Positions 44,135-56,971 of a stretch of DNA of 64,000 bases are shown here, one piece after another; the first letter of the stretch is position 1; each line of letters opens with the position of its first letter. The notes beneath the pieces are model-generated. The model saw only the letters and a program-made list of their open reading frames with translations. It did no database searches and was not told where the DNA came from. This stretch comes from Hemerocallis citrina. Lineage: Eukaryota > Streptophyta > Magnoliopsida > Asparagales > Asphodelaceae. The stretch spans positions 38,523,038 through 38,587,037 of the forward strand of contig CM030364.1 of NCBI GenBank assembly GCA_017893485.1, written 5' to 3'. The translations under genes and the position numbers were made by a program.

Positions 44135-45894
44135 CTACCGTCTATGACCATGCGGCTTGCGACCACTTGGTGTGAATTGATCGGGAGGGTTCCGCTTCCT
44201 TTGAGGATTTCGCCGTCTGCCTTGTGTCTGGGGAGAATCAGGATCATCCGACGACTGTTCCTCATCAACATCTTTGGGATTTGGCTGTTCTTGTAGTTGT
44301 TGTGGCTCGGTGATGCGAATTCCCCTACCCACAGTTTGTTTTTGCCTATAACCTGTTGATGGCAAGTTGGCTCTCAAATAAGCCTCAACTTGTGGACCTT
44401 CACCCGCGTCCTCCAGAGTACGATGGTACGGGGCTAGCATATCCCAGATTACCTCCTTGAAGCTCTCGGGTATCCTAGTCTTCATGACGCGAGCAGCTGT
44501 TCGAACAACCTCCCATGCGTTTTCAATCTACAGTTGGTGAAAAATTCCAATTTAAACATCATTCATAATTAGTGGCATCAATTAAATACAGTACATGCGT
44601 ACAAACTATATGAAATTTGACTGACCATTTTTCGATATGTCTCAGCCCTTGGTTGGTACATCGGCTGGGAGGAGGAATATGCTGGAGCTGGTTCTGCCTG
44701 GGTAGGGGGAATCGGAAATTGCACACCAGCTGGTACGGCGGCCTTTGGAGAAACATACAATCGGGTTATTCGCTTATACCACATCATGTATGCCTGCTGG
44801 AGGGAGCCATCATATGGTATCGCGATGTACATCATATTCGGTGTCATTTGCCGCCGCATGGTGTTCAGTTGGCTACATGGTAACGATGGTAATCACCCCA
44901 ATCGAAGTTGGGCACTTGTCCCGTTCCCCTGACCTCGTGCAACTTTTTATCATAAGACCTGACCTCAGGAATCTTCTGTTGATATCCGAATTGCCGCAAG
45001 ACTCTATCAGGATACTGGAACTCGACAACTCCAAAATTCACAAGAGGTGCAGCCGTCAACCAAAGGGATCTGTCTACGCATACTGGAGGAACCTGTTGCA
45101 ACCTGTCGGCCGAGTACGGTTCCCAATTGACGAACTCGTCCCGCAGGTTGTCTAACTCATCTCTGTAGTAGGTTAAAGATTGGCGTGGGTTATCGACCCA
45201 CGTGTGCTGGCCCGCCCAATATGCTCCTAGAGGAGGTAACAACTCCGCTGCCCCCAGGGCGGCCAACCAATCTGGGATACTCTCTACAATACAGAGACAT
45301 CCGATGTGGATGCGTTCCCAGCTCCAGATCTGCAGTAGCACCATTGGGCCACCCATTTGTACGCTACCTAAAGAACATGTGCACAAATTCCTGTATAGTA
45401 GCGCCAGTGCCACATTCCCCCAACTAAAACGACCCGCATTGTAACACCCCTACCCCGAGCTCGGACAATTTATACAATTTATAAGACAAATTAGATACTA
45501 TGTAGTACAACTGCCCACCACAGGCTGCCTCTCAAAAGGTGGTTAACCGAATTGGTGACTCTTGATCCTTGGCATTTATTATTTATATTATATTATATTC
45601 CTAATTACAACCGATATGGTACTATATTTCCATATCCCCTTTTCAAATCCCATGTACCTTTGCCTTGTACACATCATCCATTCACAACCTTATATTTCCA
45701 AATCAACAAATCCGGTGGGCCCCCTTCTCTCAACGTTTCTTGACCAAGTCAAACGGCCAAAGCCAAAGCCAAAGCACAATCTGTGCTTTCATTCATACCG
45801 TGGGGCCCTCTACCTCTTACCAAATACTTTCCATACATTCCTCCTATAGAGTTACTCTATAGGACCCCTCTCAATATTTTTATATATTTTTCAA

Positions 45895-45933
<39 letters not shown>

Positions 45934-46892
45934 CAGAAATACGGGGTATTACATGCATACCGGAAATTCTTCAACAACCGTAGGTACATTAGCGGCACGG
46001 TTGATCCGGATGAGTTCGGGAAGATAAGTCCCCCTATTAAACTAAAAATGTATGCACATGCATAGTACGTCAGAGTTTGCTCGTCCGAATTGGCATCCAA
46101 ATATTCCTCCTCAAACTGAAATTTTAACCAGTTGATGTACTGTGATTTGCCATCGAAAGTGTCAGCCATCACTTCTTCCTCCGCTTTATTTTTCGCAGCT
46201 TCTATTTGTTCATACAATAAATCTTCATCAAAATCTGCGGGCACATTTTCGCGGATTTCTTTTTCAGCGGCCTCTTTCCTTTCGTTAACTATCAACTGCA
46301 GGTCGATACCGAGTAAGTCACGAACAACTTCAACTCGATCGAATTCCATGTTCCCAATCACGGCAACCCTATCTATTGGTAGTCCAGTTATCATTGCCAC
46401 ATCTTGTAGGCTCACAGTCATCTCACCAACTAGTAGGTGGAATGTGTGGGTTTCTGGCCTCCATCGCTCGACTAGAGCTGTAAGGAGTGGCCGATCTAGC
46501 TTTACTGAGTGAATGAATCTAGCTCCATAGAAACCGGCCTCCACCACATACGGCGTGATACGGGAGTCGAAAGGAAGAACTGCGTGCTTCCAGAAATTAC
46601 ATTTTTTATCGGACCCATTCCACACGGCTTCGGATCGGTGTTTGGGTTGCAAGGTGAGTATGCTTGTGTCCACGGGTCCGGGTGATGTAACGGGAACCGA
46701 GGACGATGGACCTGCTTCAGCAGATGTGGATTGACGGCCACCAACCTACACGAATAAATATAACAAATGTTATTATTGAGATAATATTACATATTCGTAT
46801 TTAAAACCAACAATAATAATCAATCTTACCTCAGTAGTTGGTGCGCCACTAGTGTTACCGGACGGGCTTCTCGGTTGCCTTGATCTAGCCAT
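44135..46892 (-). pseudogene. Plant mobile domain (PMD) gene of the MULE, split by a solo LTR
   Basis: Exon 1 is 46830-46892 (ATG at 46892, 21 codons, GT donor), exon 2 starts at 46745 after an AG acceptor. Exon 2 encodes a PMD (MAIN/MAIL-like) fold: VEAGFYGARFIHSVKLDRPL, LVERWRPETHTFHLLVGEMT, SLQDVAMITGLPIDR, LTYYACAYIFSLIGGLIFPN, then after the inserted LTR LALLYRNLC, IWSWERIH and later WYKRITRLYV. The last exon (44135-44527) follows an intron at 44528-44625 and ends in a basic tail (RRRNPQRKRN). Breaks: solo LTR at 45440-45953 inside exon 2 and a frameshift with stop near 44865. PMD proteins occur both in host silencing-related genes and in TEs; the TE role is unknown. Confidence 0.85.
45440..45953 (-). 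mobile_element. Solo LTR inserted in the PMD exon
   Basis: 514 bp, TGTAACACCCC...GGGGTATTACA on the plus strand, flanked by CGCAT (45435-45439) and TGCAT (45954-45958), 4 of 5 matching. On the minus strand it aligns with the LTR at 60540-61007 (shared GCCTGTGGTGGGCAGTTGTA). It contains a (TA)n tract (45898-45931). Confidence 0.85.
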
Positions 46893-49440
46893 TTAGCTAT
46901 TTGACAAAAAATTTAAAATGTGGTTGGTACAAATGATAACAAAACAAATATACCGAGATTTTGGGGAAAAACACACGAATGAAAAAAAAAAAGGATTGAA
47001 GGTGAAATTAGTTGAATTCACGTAGCATAAGTCACCCCAAATTATGAAAATGAGTTTCAAATCTCGGTTGAAGAGATACGGGCGTGTAAGATGGTTTAGG
47101 TTGTAAAAAAACCCAAATAAACTGATACACGACCGTATATCTCAAACCGTAACACCAAACCCACTTCTACATGTTAAGGTGAGTTGTGTTGAGTGAGATC
47201 AGCTTACTCGTAAAGTTTCGTATTTTTTGGACGACGTTTGCAAGGTTTTCAACTCTAACCGCGCAAAAATATTGAAAGTCATTAACTTATAATGCGAGGA
47301 ACGTGAGAAAATCGCACAAACGGTATCAAAAATTTATAAAACTTTTCCAATTGGTCGAATTCACGTAGCGCAAACCACCCAAACTTGTAGAAGTGAGTTT
47401 CGACTCACTGTTTGCGAGATACGACCGTATACCGCTTTATAATAGTTTTTTTTCAACTAAAAGCGATACGCGGCCGTATCTCTCGAACCGTGAGTCGAAA
47501 CTCACTTCTACAAATTGGTTTGGCTTCTCATAGGGGACACCATCCAACTCGCAAAGTTTCGTATTTTTTGGAGGTCGTTTGAAGGGTTTTCTAATCTACC
47601 CGCACTTAGAAAATTCTAAGTCTAAAACTTATAATGCGAGGAAGTTGAGAAAACTGCACAAACGGTATCCGAAAATTTTAAAACTTTTTGACTTGGTCGA
47701 ATTCACGTAGGGCAAGCCACCCGAACTTGTAGAAGCGAGTTTCGACTCCCGGTTTGCGAGAGACGACCGTATACCGCTTTATAATGATTTTTTTCAACCA
47801 AAAGCGATATGCAGCCGTATCTCTCGAACCGTGAGTCGAAACTCACTTCTAAAAGTTGGGTTGGCTTCTCCTAGGGGACACCAACCAACTCGCAAAGTTT
47901 CGTAATTTTTGGAAGTGATTTGAAGTGTTTTAAACTCTAAACGCACTTACAAAATTCTAAGTCAAAAAATTCACATTCGAGGAAGTAAAGAAAACCGGCC
48001 AAAGGGCATCCGAAAATTATAAAACTTTCCAACTAGGTCCAATTTACGTAGGGCAAGCCACCCAAACTTGTAGAAACGAGTTTCGAGTCATGGTTTGCGA
48101 GATACGGCCGTGTACCGGCTTTAGTTGTTTTTTTCCAACCAAAAGCGATACGCGGCCGTATCTCTCGAACCGTGAGTCGAAACTCACTTCTACAACTTGG
48201 GGTGGCTTCTCGTAGGGGACACCAACTAACTCGCAAAGTTTCGTATTTTTTGGAGGTCGTTTGAACGGTTTTCTAATCTACCCGCACTTAGAAAATTCTA
48301 AGTCTAAAACTTCTCATGCGAGGAAGTTGATGAAACCGCACAAACGGCATCCGAAAATTTTAAAACTTTCCGACTTGGTCGGATTCACGTAGGGCAAGCC
48401 ACCCGAACTTGTAAAAGCGAGTTTCGAGTTACGGTTTGCGAGATACGGTCGTCTACCGCTTTACTTGGTTTTTTTTCAACCAAAAGCGATACGCGGCCGT
48501 ATCTCTCGAATCGTGAGTCGAAACACACTTCTACAAATTGGGTTGACTTCTCATATCGGACACCAACCAACTCGCAATGTTTCGTATTTTTTGGAGGTCG
48601 TTTGAAGGGTTTTCTAATCTAACCGCTCTTACAAAATTCTAAGTCATAAACTTCTCATGCGAGGAATTGAAGAAAACCACACAAACGACATCCGAAAATT
48701 ATAAAAATTTCCGACTTGGTCCAATTCACGTAGGGCAAACCACCCGAACTTGTAGAAGCGAGATTCGAGTCACGGTTCGGGAGATACGGCCGTGTACCGC
48801 TTTACTTGGTTTTTTTCAACCGAAATCGATACGCGGCCGTATCTCTCGAACCGTGAGTTGAAACTCGCTTCTACAACTTGGGGTGGCTTGTACTAAGTGA
48901 GACGAACCTACTCGCAAAGTTTCGTATTTTTTTATGGTCGTTTGCAGGGTTTTCAACCATAACCGCACTGAAAATTTTCTAACTAATTTCGTATATACAA
49001 TTCTAGTTCTACATATTACTAACGCAAGCAAATAAATTCGGCAATTGAATACACTTAAAGTCAACCCAATTCTACAACTAAAATCTACTATGGCAAATAA
49101 AATTTTTCCCACCATCTAAATATTTGAGTCTATACAAATTTAAAAATAAACTCAAATATTGATTGTTGAGATAAAAAAATAGTCTTTACCTTACAAAATA
49201 GTTCCAAATGAAGCCAATGAAACAATTTGGAAGAGAACTAAGATTTCGATTTCGTATCGAAGAGGGGATGAGAGAGTAGGGTTTTGAACTTTGGAGTTGG
49301 GAGAGAGAAGGGGGAGCGGACGGAGCTGTAGATGCCGTCGTAAGGCGAAGCTAGGGTTTTTTTTCCGTTGGGTTTGTCGAAGAAAGAAGAAGGCAATTGC
49401 CGAAGAAGATGAACAGAATGGAAATACAAATGAATATAGA
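46893..49440 (-). promoter_or_regulatory. 5' leader exon and repeat-filled 5'-UTR intron of the PMD gene
   Basis: Mirror of the left TIR: leader-like segment 49195-49440, GTAAGG donor (GT at 49194-49193), intron of about 2.3 kb and acceptor CAAATAG just before the PMD ATG (46892). Confidence 0.55.
47020..49000. repeat. Six 340-bp tandem palindromic units (right)
   Basis: Core phrases recur at about 47073, 47414, 47756, 48096, 48440 and 48781, a 341-bp period and the same copy number as on the left. Confidence 0.88.
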
Positions 49441-49443
49441 CAA

Positions 49444-49535
49444 CCTTAACCCGTCCTTCCCAAGAACGGGTTAAGACTATTTTTTAAATTAAAATTTTGC
49501 CTTAACCCGTTCTTTCCAACAACGGGTTAAGGCAT
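49444..49535. repeat. Two AACCCGTT/AACGGGTT hairpins in right TIR
   Basis: CTTAACCCGTCC...ACGGGTTAAG at 49444-49474 and CCTTAACCCGTTC...AACGGGTTAAGGC at 49500-49533, mirror of 33585-33680. Confidence 0.85.
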
Positions 49536-49635
49536 AATTTTATTAAAAAAATCTGGACTGTTGGATCTTTGATCCAACGGTTCAGATCAAAGTTCGCACG
49601 GGTCTGTGCGAACAGACCCGCTTCTGATCCGTTTG

Positions 49636-49828
<193 letters not shown>

Positions 49829-49830
<2 letters not shown>

Positions 49831-50246
49831 TATAATATATTTTGTAAGAGTTGGCCTTAAAATGTTTTTAAAAACCATTAAACTAATTTAAGAGAGTTGG
49901 CCGTATCTTAAACAACACATTTTTTCTCTTAGTAAAATTTTAGTTTGAAATAAGCATGGTAACAATCTACAATGTTTGCTGTAAATATGAAATAGTTGGG
50001 ATGATATACACGATCTAATAGGTTGGGGGTGTAATATATTAAAAATACAATTTACTATAGATTATTTAGATTCATCTAATAGTGTTTAGAAAATTTAGAT
50101 ATAATGTTTTATTTTTTGTTAATTCATGCAAGGGTATTATTCATATGTTATTTAACAAAATTACTTTTTTCTATTTCCACTATTTTTTTTAAAAAAATAT
50201 TTTGGTCTATAAATTGAAAAATTAGTTTTCTTCTTTGTTGTTTATT
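49829..50246. other. AT-rich intergenic sequence
   Basis: No gene or repeat recognised. Confidence 0.45.
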
Positions 50247-50251
50247 TTATC
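50247..50251. repeat. Left duplication TTATC of chimeric retroelement
   Basis: TTATC here and at 61008-61012, exactly outside two inverted LTR termini. Confidence 0.65.
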
Positions 50252-50332
50252 TGTAACGCCCTGCCCCAATACTCAGACAATTTTTATATATTTTAAGAGA
50301 CAAATTAATATTTATAGTACAACTGCCCACCA
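50252..50332 (-). repeat. LTR terminal fragment (short-LTR family)
   Basis: TGTAACGCCCTGCCCCAATA...CTGCCCACCACA matches 60925-61007 reversed, then joins directly to RNase H sequence at 50333. Confidence 0.8.
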
Positions 50333-52240
50333 CACTTTCACTGCGTAAATCTGATATCTTGTCCTTGGAAACCTGCTGCAGCCTCAACCGAGCCAAAGAT
50401 GGTCCCAAACTCTGCAGTACAACCTCGATACCTGCCTGATCAAACTCTGCTGCCAACTCTCTCTGAGTAGTGATCAAACTCGACAAACTACCCTTCCAAC
50501 TAAGCCCTTCGGCCACCACATTCGCCTTGCCTGGATGATACTTGATCTCAGGACGAATGTCTTCCAACACTTCCAACCACCTTCTCTGCCGAAGATTTAG
50601 ATCATTCTGCTGATAAATGTACTTCAAGCTCTTGTGGTCGGTATACATGTTGACATTCTCTCCATATACATAATGCATCCACTACTTCAAGGCAAAGATA
50701 ATAGCTGCTAATTCCAGGTCATGCATCGGATAATTCTTCTTATGTGGATGCAACTGCCTCGAACTATATGCAATAACCTTCCCTTCCTGTATCAAGACAC
50801 ACCATAAACCTCTGAGAGATGCATCACTGAAGATATCATAGTCCTTCCCAGCTTGTGGCAACGCTAAGATAGGCGCAGTCGTCAACCTCTCCTTTAGCTC
50901 AAGAAAACTTGCCTCACACTTATCCATCCATGTGAATGCCATATTCTTCCGAGTTAACCCTGTCAAAGGAAATGCAATTTGTGCATAGCCCCGAATGAAT
51001 CTCCTGTAATACCCAGCCAAATCCAAGAAACTTTTGAATTCCTTCACCGTCGTTGGCCTGGGCCAATCCTTCACTGCTTCAACCTTTTGAGGATCAGTGG
51101 CCACTCCCTCCTTAGAAAGGATATGACCAAGGAAAACTATCTCAAACTTCCAAAACTCACACTTCAACAGTTTGGTATACAAGTTATGCTCCTGCAACTT
51201 CTTCAATACCTCTGCCAAGTACTTAGAGTGCTCTTCCTCCGACTTCGAATATACCAGAATATCATCTATGAAAACCACCACGAAGGAATCAATAAATGGC
51301 TGCATGATCCGATTCATCATATCCATGAATACTACCGACGCATTCGTCACTCTGAATGGCATTATCAAAAACTCATAGAGTCCATGACGAGTCCTAAAAG
51401 CTGTTTTACTCACATCTTCTTCCTTAACTCAAACATGATGATACCCTGATCGCAGATCAACTTTCAAAAACACAACTGCTTCCCGAAGCTTATCAAACCG
51501 ATCATCCATCCATGGAAGCAGATACTTGTTCTGAATAGTCACTCTGTTCAACTCCCGATAGTCAATGCACATCCTCATTGACCCATCCTTCTTCTTCATT
51601 AACAACACTGGTGCTCCCCACAGTGAAGAACTCAGCCTGATGAATCCCTTACCCAGCAATTCCTCAATCTGCTTCTTAACTTCATCCTGCTCTACAGGTG
51701 CCATCCTGCACGGAGCCTTCGAGATCGGAGCACTCTCTGGCTGAACATTAATACAAAACCCAACATCTCGCTGCGGCGGCAATCCCGGTAAATCTTCCAA
51801 GAATACCGTTGGAAAATTCCAAACAACTAGAATGCCTCTGACTTCATCTGGAATCATCAACTTAGATACCATAGCAGTTACTTTCGGGTCCTTCTTCTTC
51901 CCCTGAAAAGTCACTGTGGAACCTCTTGGTGCTTTCACTAACACCTCTTTCTTCTTGCATTCAATTGTGACATCATATATTACCATCCAATCAATGTCCA
52001 CAATCATATACACTCCTATGACTTGCAGCTCAATGATATCTATGCCAAATAATCTCCCACCAATCTCGATATCACAGCCCTCGTAATATCGATTAGCAAT
52101 CAATTCATCTCCTGATGGTGTTGCCACCGACAAGACTCTGCCAGGAAATACCTTGGTTTCACACCTAAAACTTTAGCAAAATTGGGCATCACAAATGTAT
52201 GTGAAGAACCAGTATCAATAAAATTTTTGATTTTATTTCA
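50333..52240 (-). pseudogene. Tekay-like pol: protease, RT, RNase H; integrase missing
   Basis: Frames 51429-52133, 50682-51413 and 50247-50678. The protease part starts in mid-domain ([21 protein letters not shown] changed to DIDWM); RT carries [46 protein letters not shown] and FIDDILVYS; RNase H has FSDASLRG, DLELAA and YTDHKSLKY. Stops at 51426-51428 and about 50681 break it. The sequence ends at KISDLR within the post-RNase H linker where LTR sequence begins, so integrase and chromodomain are absent. It is clearly related to 9125-10993 but not identical. Confidence 0.9.
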
Positions 52241-52776
52241 TTAACCAAAACAAATCCTGTTACATGAAGAATGATACTCAAGTCTCCAATTTATTCTCAA
52301 ACAAAGTTTTATTTAATATATCGAATAAATAAATTTAAAATTCTTGCATACCCTGGATCATAACCTCTGAGTTACACGCATCCTCCTCAGTTAATGCAAA
52401 CACTCGCCCCTGCCTCTAAAATTTGCCTCTGCTTGCACCTTTCTTCTTCATCTGACGGACAGTTTGGTCTGAGATGCCCTTCACGACCACACTGATAACA
52501 AACACACGACTTAAGCATCTTGGTGCATGTTGACTAATAGTGACGTGCTTCCCCACAATTGAAACAAGTCACGTCTTGAATAGCGGGCGGCTTCTGCTCT
52601 GGCCTACTGAACCTGCCCTGCTTCACTGGGAACTTCTTCCCACCCTAACCAACTACTGGCCTCTTGTTCCTGTTCCAGGTCTCCTGCTTATTCTGGAACT
52701 GATCCATATCTTCTTCTGTCATTGCTGACCTCCTGACCAACTTATCAAACCTTTTGATGCCCAACGGTATTATTCG
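52241..52776 (-). pseudogene. gag C-terminus with two zinc knuckles
   Basis: On the minus strand CYQCGREGHLRPNC (about 52453-52500) is an intact CCHC knuckle; a second (CFNCGEARHY, about 52535-52570) is cut by a stop. Further left of 52380 is AT-rich linker toward protease. Confidence 0.75.
52772..52776. repeat. Target duplication of solo LTR (ATTCG / ATCCG)
   Basis: ATTCG here, ATCCG at 56100-56104; 4 of 5 match. Confidence 0.7.
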
Positions 52777-54261
52777 TGTAATACCCTGAATTTCTATTAA
52801 AGAAATTGTTGATTTTACGTGTTGTGCATGTAAAATTTTTGTACATATTTTTCTTATAAAATTATCTCTCTTATAACCTAAACAAACAATTATTTTTCTT
52901 TCTTTCTCTTTATTTTCTAAAAAGCCTATTTTAAAAGCCTAAGCTTGTTTTCTAATTTAAGCCCACCCTAATTAATTAAATGTTTTATTAATAACCCATG
53001 AGTCTAAAATCCAACTAATTTGAAGCCCACAAATTAATTACCCTTTTAATTGTCATAATTTGTAGTGTAGACACTTCTAGTAGACAATAAATTAATTAGT
53101 AGTGTACAACTTATTAGTGGGGGACACTAGGAGGCACATGCATGCACTAGTATGTGCATTGCACACCCTTTAGGGTGTGGCCGGTTATGGCTAGAGATGA
53201 GAGGGAGAGTGGAGTTGAAGTTGAGGGGTGGTTATGAGATCATGGAAGTTACTACAACTTCCCATTCCATCTTGATCCTTGATTAAATCCTAGCCATCTA
53301 TTCTTATCCTAAAAATGTATAAATACCCCCTAGTTCTTCTCATTAGTACACTAGAAATTATTGAAAGAAGAAAAGACTAAGTGAGAAAAAGATTGAGAAG
53401 TTTTAGCGAGTACAAGTTAGAGTGTGCAACTGTGTGTGTGTGTCCCATTCAAGAGGAGGCCGGCCTATCACCAAGGAGCAAGGAGGGTTTTCGGGTTCCA
53501 CCAAGCACTAGGAGGAGAAGGCAGCTTGCAACCCAATCTAGAAGGAGAAGGCAACTTTCGTGCATTCTAAGAGATTCTAGGAGCTTTTCATTTTCGTTTC
53601 ACCGATCGGTGGATGTTTCTCATACTTCTAAATCTAGATATCATGCTAGGAATGATTTGATAAATTACTAAGGAAAAACTAAGTGAAATTGGCCTCATGT
53701 TTGCTTATTTAAAGATGAATTGGTAATCTAGAAAATGATTGATAAATTGATTGCTAGTTGATAAATGGTGAATTAAAGCGCTAGAAACTATCATGTTGTC
53801 ATGTTATATGCTTTGAATTATGCTTTATGATGAAATTTGTGCTTAGGAGACAATAGTTGATTAAATGCACCATGTACAATTGATTGTCTAAATTAAAGTA
53901 ACACTATTGTAGAAGAATGAAAATTTGTGTTCTAAAATATTGAAGGGTGTGAATAAATGGAAGAATAAAGAAATAAAGTAGTTTTGTGGAAATCTAGATC
54001 GTAAATTATGTGAAAATGGAAATTGTTCTCAATGTCGAAATTATGGACATAGAACATAAAATAGGACCAAATTGCATGTTTTTATAAGCAAATATTGATG
54101 ATAAAAATACTGGTTTACTGTAATTTTATATATTTTATAATCTGGAAAGTTTCGTTTCAAAAAGAGAAGAAAAAGAAATAAAAACGTTTTGGGAATTATG
54201 AAAATTAGAAATGAACAGAGAATTGGATAAAAACAAATCCAACCCTCTTTGAAACAATCTG

Positions 54262-54350
54262 GTCCCTTAGACCAAGTGGTTATGGGTGTTTTGAGCGCTA
54301 CTGTAGCGTGCGACTGACCCTAGTGGCCTCGGGTTCGAAATTTAGACCCT
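54262..54350 (+). promoter_or_regulatory. tRNA-like module 2 in solo LTR
   Basis: A box TAGACCAAGTGG (54268-54279) with following TTATGG, B box GGTTCGAAAT (54332-54341). GGTC at the start can pair with GACC at the end (54346-54349), like a short acceptor stem. Confidence 0.5.
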
Positions 54351-54429
54351 GCCTTTTGTTTACTGTTTTTAAGCAAAAACCTAAAATCCCGAAACCAAAA
54401 CACTTACCTATTAAAAACCTTTCACATAC

Positions 54430-54510
54430 TGTGGTTGCACCTTAGCCCATTTGGCTTTCGGTGGCGGTTGGCTAGTCTCAGGTCGGAGGTTCGAAACCTG
54501 GTTTCAGCAG
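54430..54510 (+). promoter_or_regulatory. tRNA-like module 1 in solo LTR
   Basis: A box TAGCCCATTTGG (54443-54454), B box GGTTCGAAACC (54488-54498) preceded by AGGTCGGA, a T-arm-like context. Confidence 0.5.
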
Positions 54511-56104
54511 TTTTTAAAATATTTGATTTTTGAGTTTTAAAAATTGATTTCTTGGCCTTTAAAAAAAATCCGAAAAAATATCATAATTATTCTAAAAATA
54601 TGTGGATCTTATGAAAAATAATTTTGCATTGTTTGACTAAAATAAAAAGTGATTTAGAAGTGAAAATTAAGTAGAATTGCATGAAATCGACTCTTGTATA
54701 AATATGAAAAGCGATTAATTTTATGAGAAATTATACTAAGTGCTAAAGGAGAATTTTTGAATGAAAGAAAATTTAAATGTGCTATCTATGGACTCTCATT
54801 TGTTAAATTGCGTATTGCTTATAAATGGAAATACGACCTTGTGGCCTTTTGAATTAAATAAAGTAAATGAACAATAGTATGAGAATCAAATGAATTTGTA
54901 GAGATTAATTTTGAATATGAAATGCATGAAATGCATGAAATGCAATTGAACTTTATGTATGAGATTTTGATTCATAGAAAAGAATGGAAATCATGTTAAT
55001 TGTGAACGAGAACTTATGAGTATGAAAAACTCGATTTTGTGATTATGAGTTGAAATTAAGAACTAGGGTGTAGCTAAGCCTCATACCGGCAATGAAAGAA
55101 ATGTTGAAATGATATTTGAAAAAAAAATGACCAAGATTTGGGTCATGTGAAATGAAAGAATAAGACTGGTATAGTGGGAGGGCTAACCCTAAGGGATTGA
55201 TTTTGTTTATGATTCAATTAAATTAAGGACTAGATACATAGTGAAAAGGTGATGAAAGTAAGAGAAAAATATGAGTATGAGGGCCATTGGATTGGCGGCG
55301 TGAGAGTATTCACAGGATGTCCCATGATGCGTCATGAGTAGGACGTGGATACTACTCCAGATTACCGTCCCAGTGACGACGCTTATGGGGTGTTTGGTGA
55401 CTGCGGGTGGTGTCATGTCTATGGTAGGAGGTGAATTACCACAGGATACCTGCATGATGATTCATGTGTCAGTGCGTTGGGATTCTCTCCAGAGTGCCTA
55501 GACGTGAGCTCGTAATTTATAGAACATCTAGAATACTTGTCGTAGTTACAGTAGTAGATTAAGTCATGGCGAGGGATTGAACCTTACAAGATGAAGAATG
55601 GTTAAGGGCTTGCCCTCGGACCTATGTAGTATGGGCTGCATAGACTCTGAACAAGTGCACATTAGTGTCATGTAAAATAAATAATTGCATTAAGGACTAA
55701 GTGCACATTCACAACACGACATCAATAGGCTAGTCCCCTTAGCTTTGTTTGTGATCAAGTTTGTGATGGTTAAGTATTTGAGAATCTTTATACTGTTTCG
55801 GCATAAAGAGGATGACCGTGTATAATATTTGGTCAGTTGAATGAACTGACGTGCCCACAGTTTTCTATGTAGGATAAAGTACATGAAAAAGACTAAGGAG
55901 GAATTTATACTTAAAGAATTATTCAAGTGCTGTTGTATTTAATTCATATAATTGTTGTAACATTGCTTCCGCTGTTTAAGTGTAAATATAACTCTGATGT
56001 AAAGTAAAGTTTTAATTTCCTTGTAAAATTGTATGAAGTGAAGTGTAAATATCTTGTGGAACTTCGAATTCGGTCTTATTTGGAATTCGGGGTGTTACAA
56101 TCCG

Positions 56105-56750
56105 CGACCTCAAATTTGGCCTCAAACCCTGCTCGAATTTCTTTGCCTTCTTCGCCTCATCAACAATCAGCTCCGGTGTATACCTTGATAACTGGGTGAA
56201 CTTAGTCTCATATTTGCGCACCGACATGCTGCCTTATTGCAGATTCAAGAATTCCGTTGCTTTCTTATCCTGAATATCTAGAGGAAAGAAACGATCCCTG
56301 AACTCTTCCAAAAAAGCCTCCCAAGTTACCTGTTGATCCCCAAAAGTCCTCTTCACTGACTACCACCAGATGCCAGCGTCATTCTCTAACTGCATTGTAG
56401 CCAATTTCACCTTGTTGACTGCTAGGGTTTCCAAGACTTCGAAGACCACTTCCATCTGTCTAATCCAATCATCAGCCTCATTTGGATCAGATTCCCCCTC
56501 AAAAATAGGCGGCTTCATTCGCTTGAAGGGCTCAACTTGTTTAATTGGATCAGCCTTAACAAATACTGGTCCAGTCCCTTGATTCTAATTCTGATTCTAT
56601 GCCACGTTGGCTGTCATGAATGCATTCAAGGTCTGATACACCCTGGCAACTTCAGTCTCAAGATCAAGTCCAGCCCCACGGGAACTCTCAGCCCATCACC
56701 ATTTCCACCATTCCTGGTCCTGGGTCCTTCTATTATACTGATTACTACAA
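56105..56750 (-). pseudogene. gag N-terminal and core region (Tekay-like)
   Basis: On the minus strand the gag core is seen in the frame 56012-56227 (SVRKYETKFTQLSRYTPELIVDEAKKAKKFEQGLRPNLR, up to the solo LTR junction) and, upstream, in frames with stops (WWxxx KRTF, LQLENDAGIW equivalents, about 56280-56560). It resembles 11329-11833. The nested LTR separates it from its zinc knuckles. Confidence 0.78.
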
Positions 56751-56950
56751 AATGAGGAAAAAGTTAGAGCATCACAAAATATTTCACATTCATATCAATA
56801 CCCCATGGTAAAACCTTAATCATACCCCAAATCATAACATCTTGTTTTAATTCTATATGATACTCACACTTTAATGTCCACCCCTAGGTACTCACGCTCT
56901 ATTGTCCACGCCTAGGTTTATTTTATACCATGTTTATCATTACTATTGAA

Positions 56951-56966
56951 GCATGCTCTGATACCA
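56951..56966 (-). other. Primer-binding site, initiator-Met tRNA
   Basis: Minus strand TGGTATCAGAGCATGC, 5 bp inside the LTR at 56972. Confidence 0.88.
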
Positions 56967-56971
56967 ACTTC

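Larger units (their letters stand above)
52777..56099 (+). mobile_element. Solo Tekay-type LTR nested in gag
   Basis: 3323 bp, TGTAATACCCTGAATTTC...GAATTCGGGGTGTTACA, aligning (reversed) with the LTRs at 4174-7516 and 12728-16077 over its whole length, including a shared ACGTGTTGTGCA(C/T)GTA segment near one end and the ATGACTTAAT/AGCCCTTAACC region. No internal sequence remains, so it arose by LTR-LTR recombination. tRNA-like modules are at 54262-54350 and 54430-54500 (plus). Confidence 0.9.

Noticed and set aside
44617..45444. Plus-strand frames opposite the PMD gene
   Set aside because: Shadows of the PMD coding strand; no independent homology seen.
54262..54510. Functional tRNA genes
   Set aside because: A and B boxes are present but the arms do not form a full cloverleaf; kept as tRNA-like modules only.
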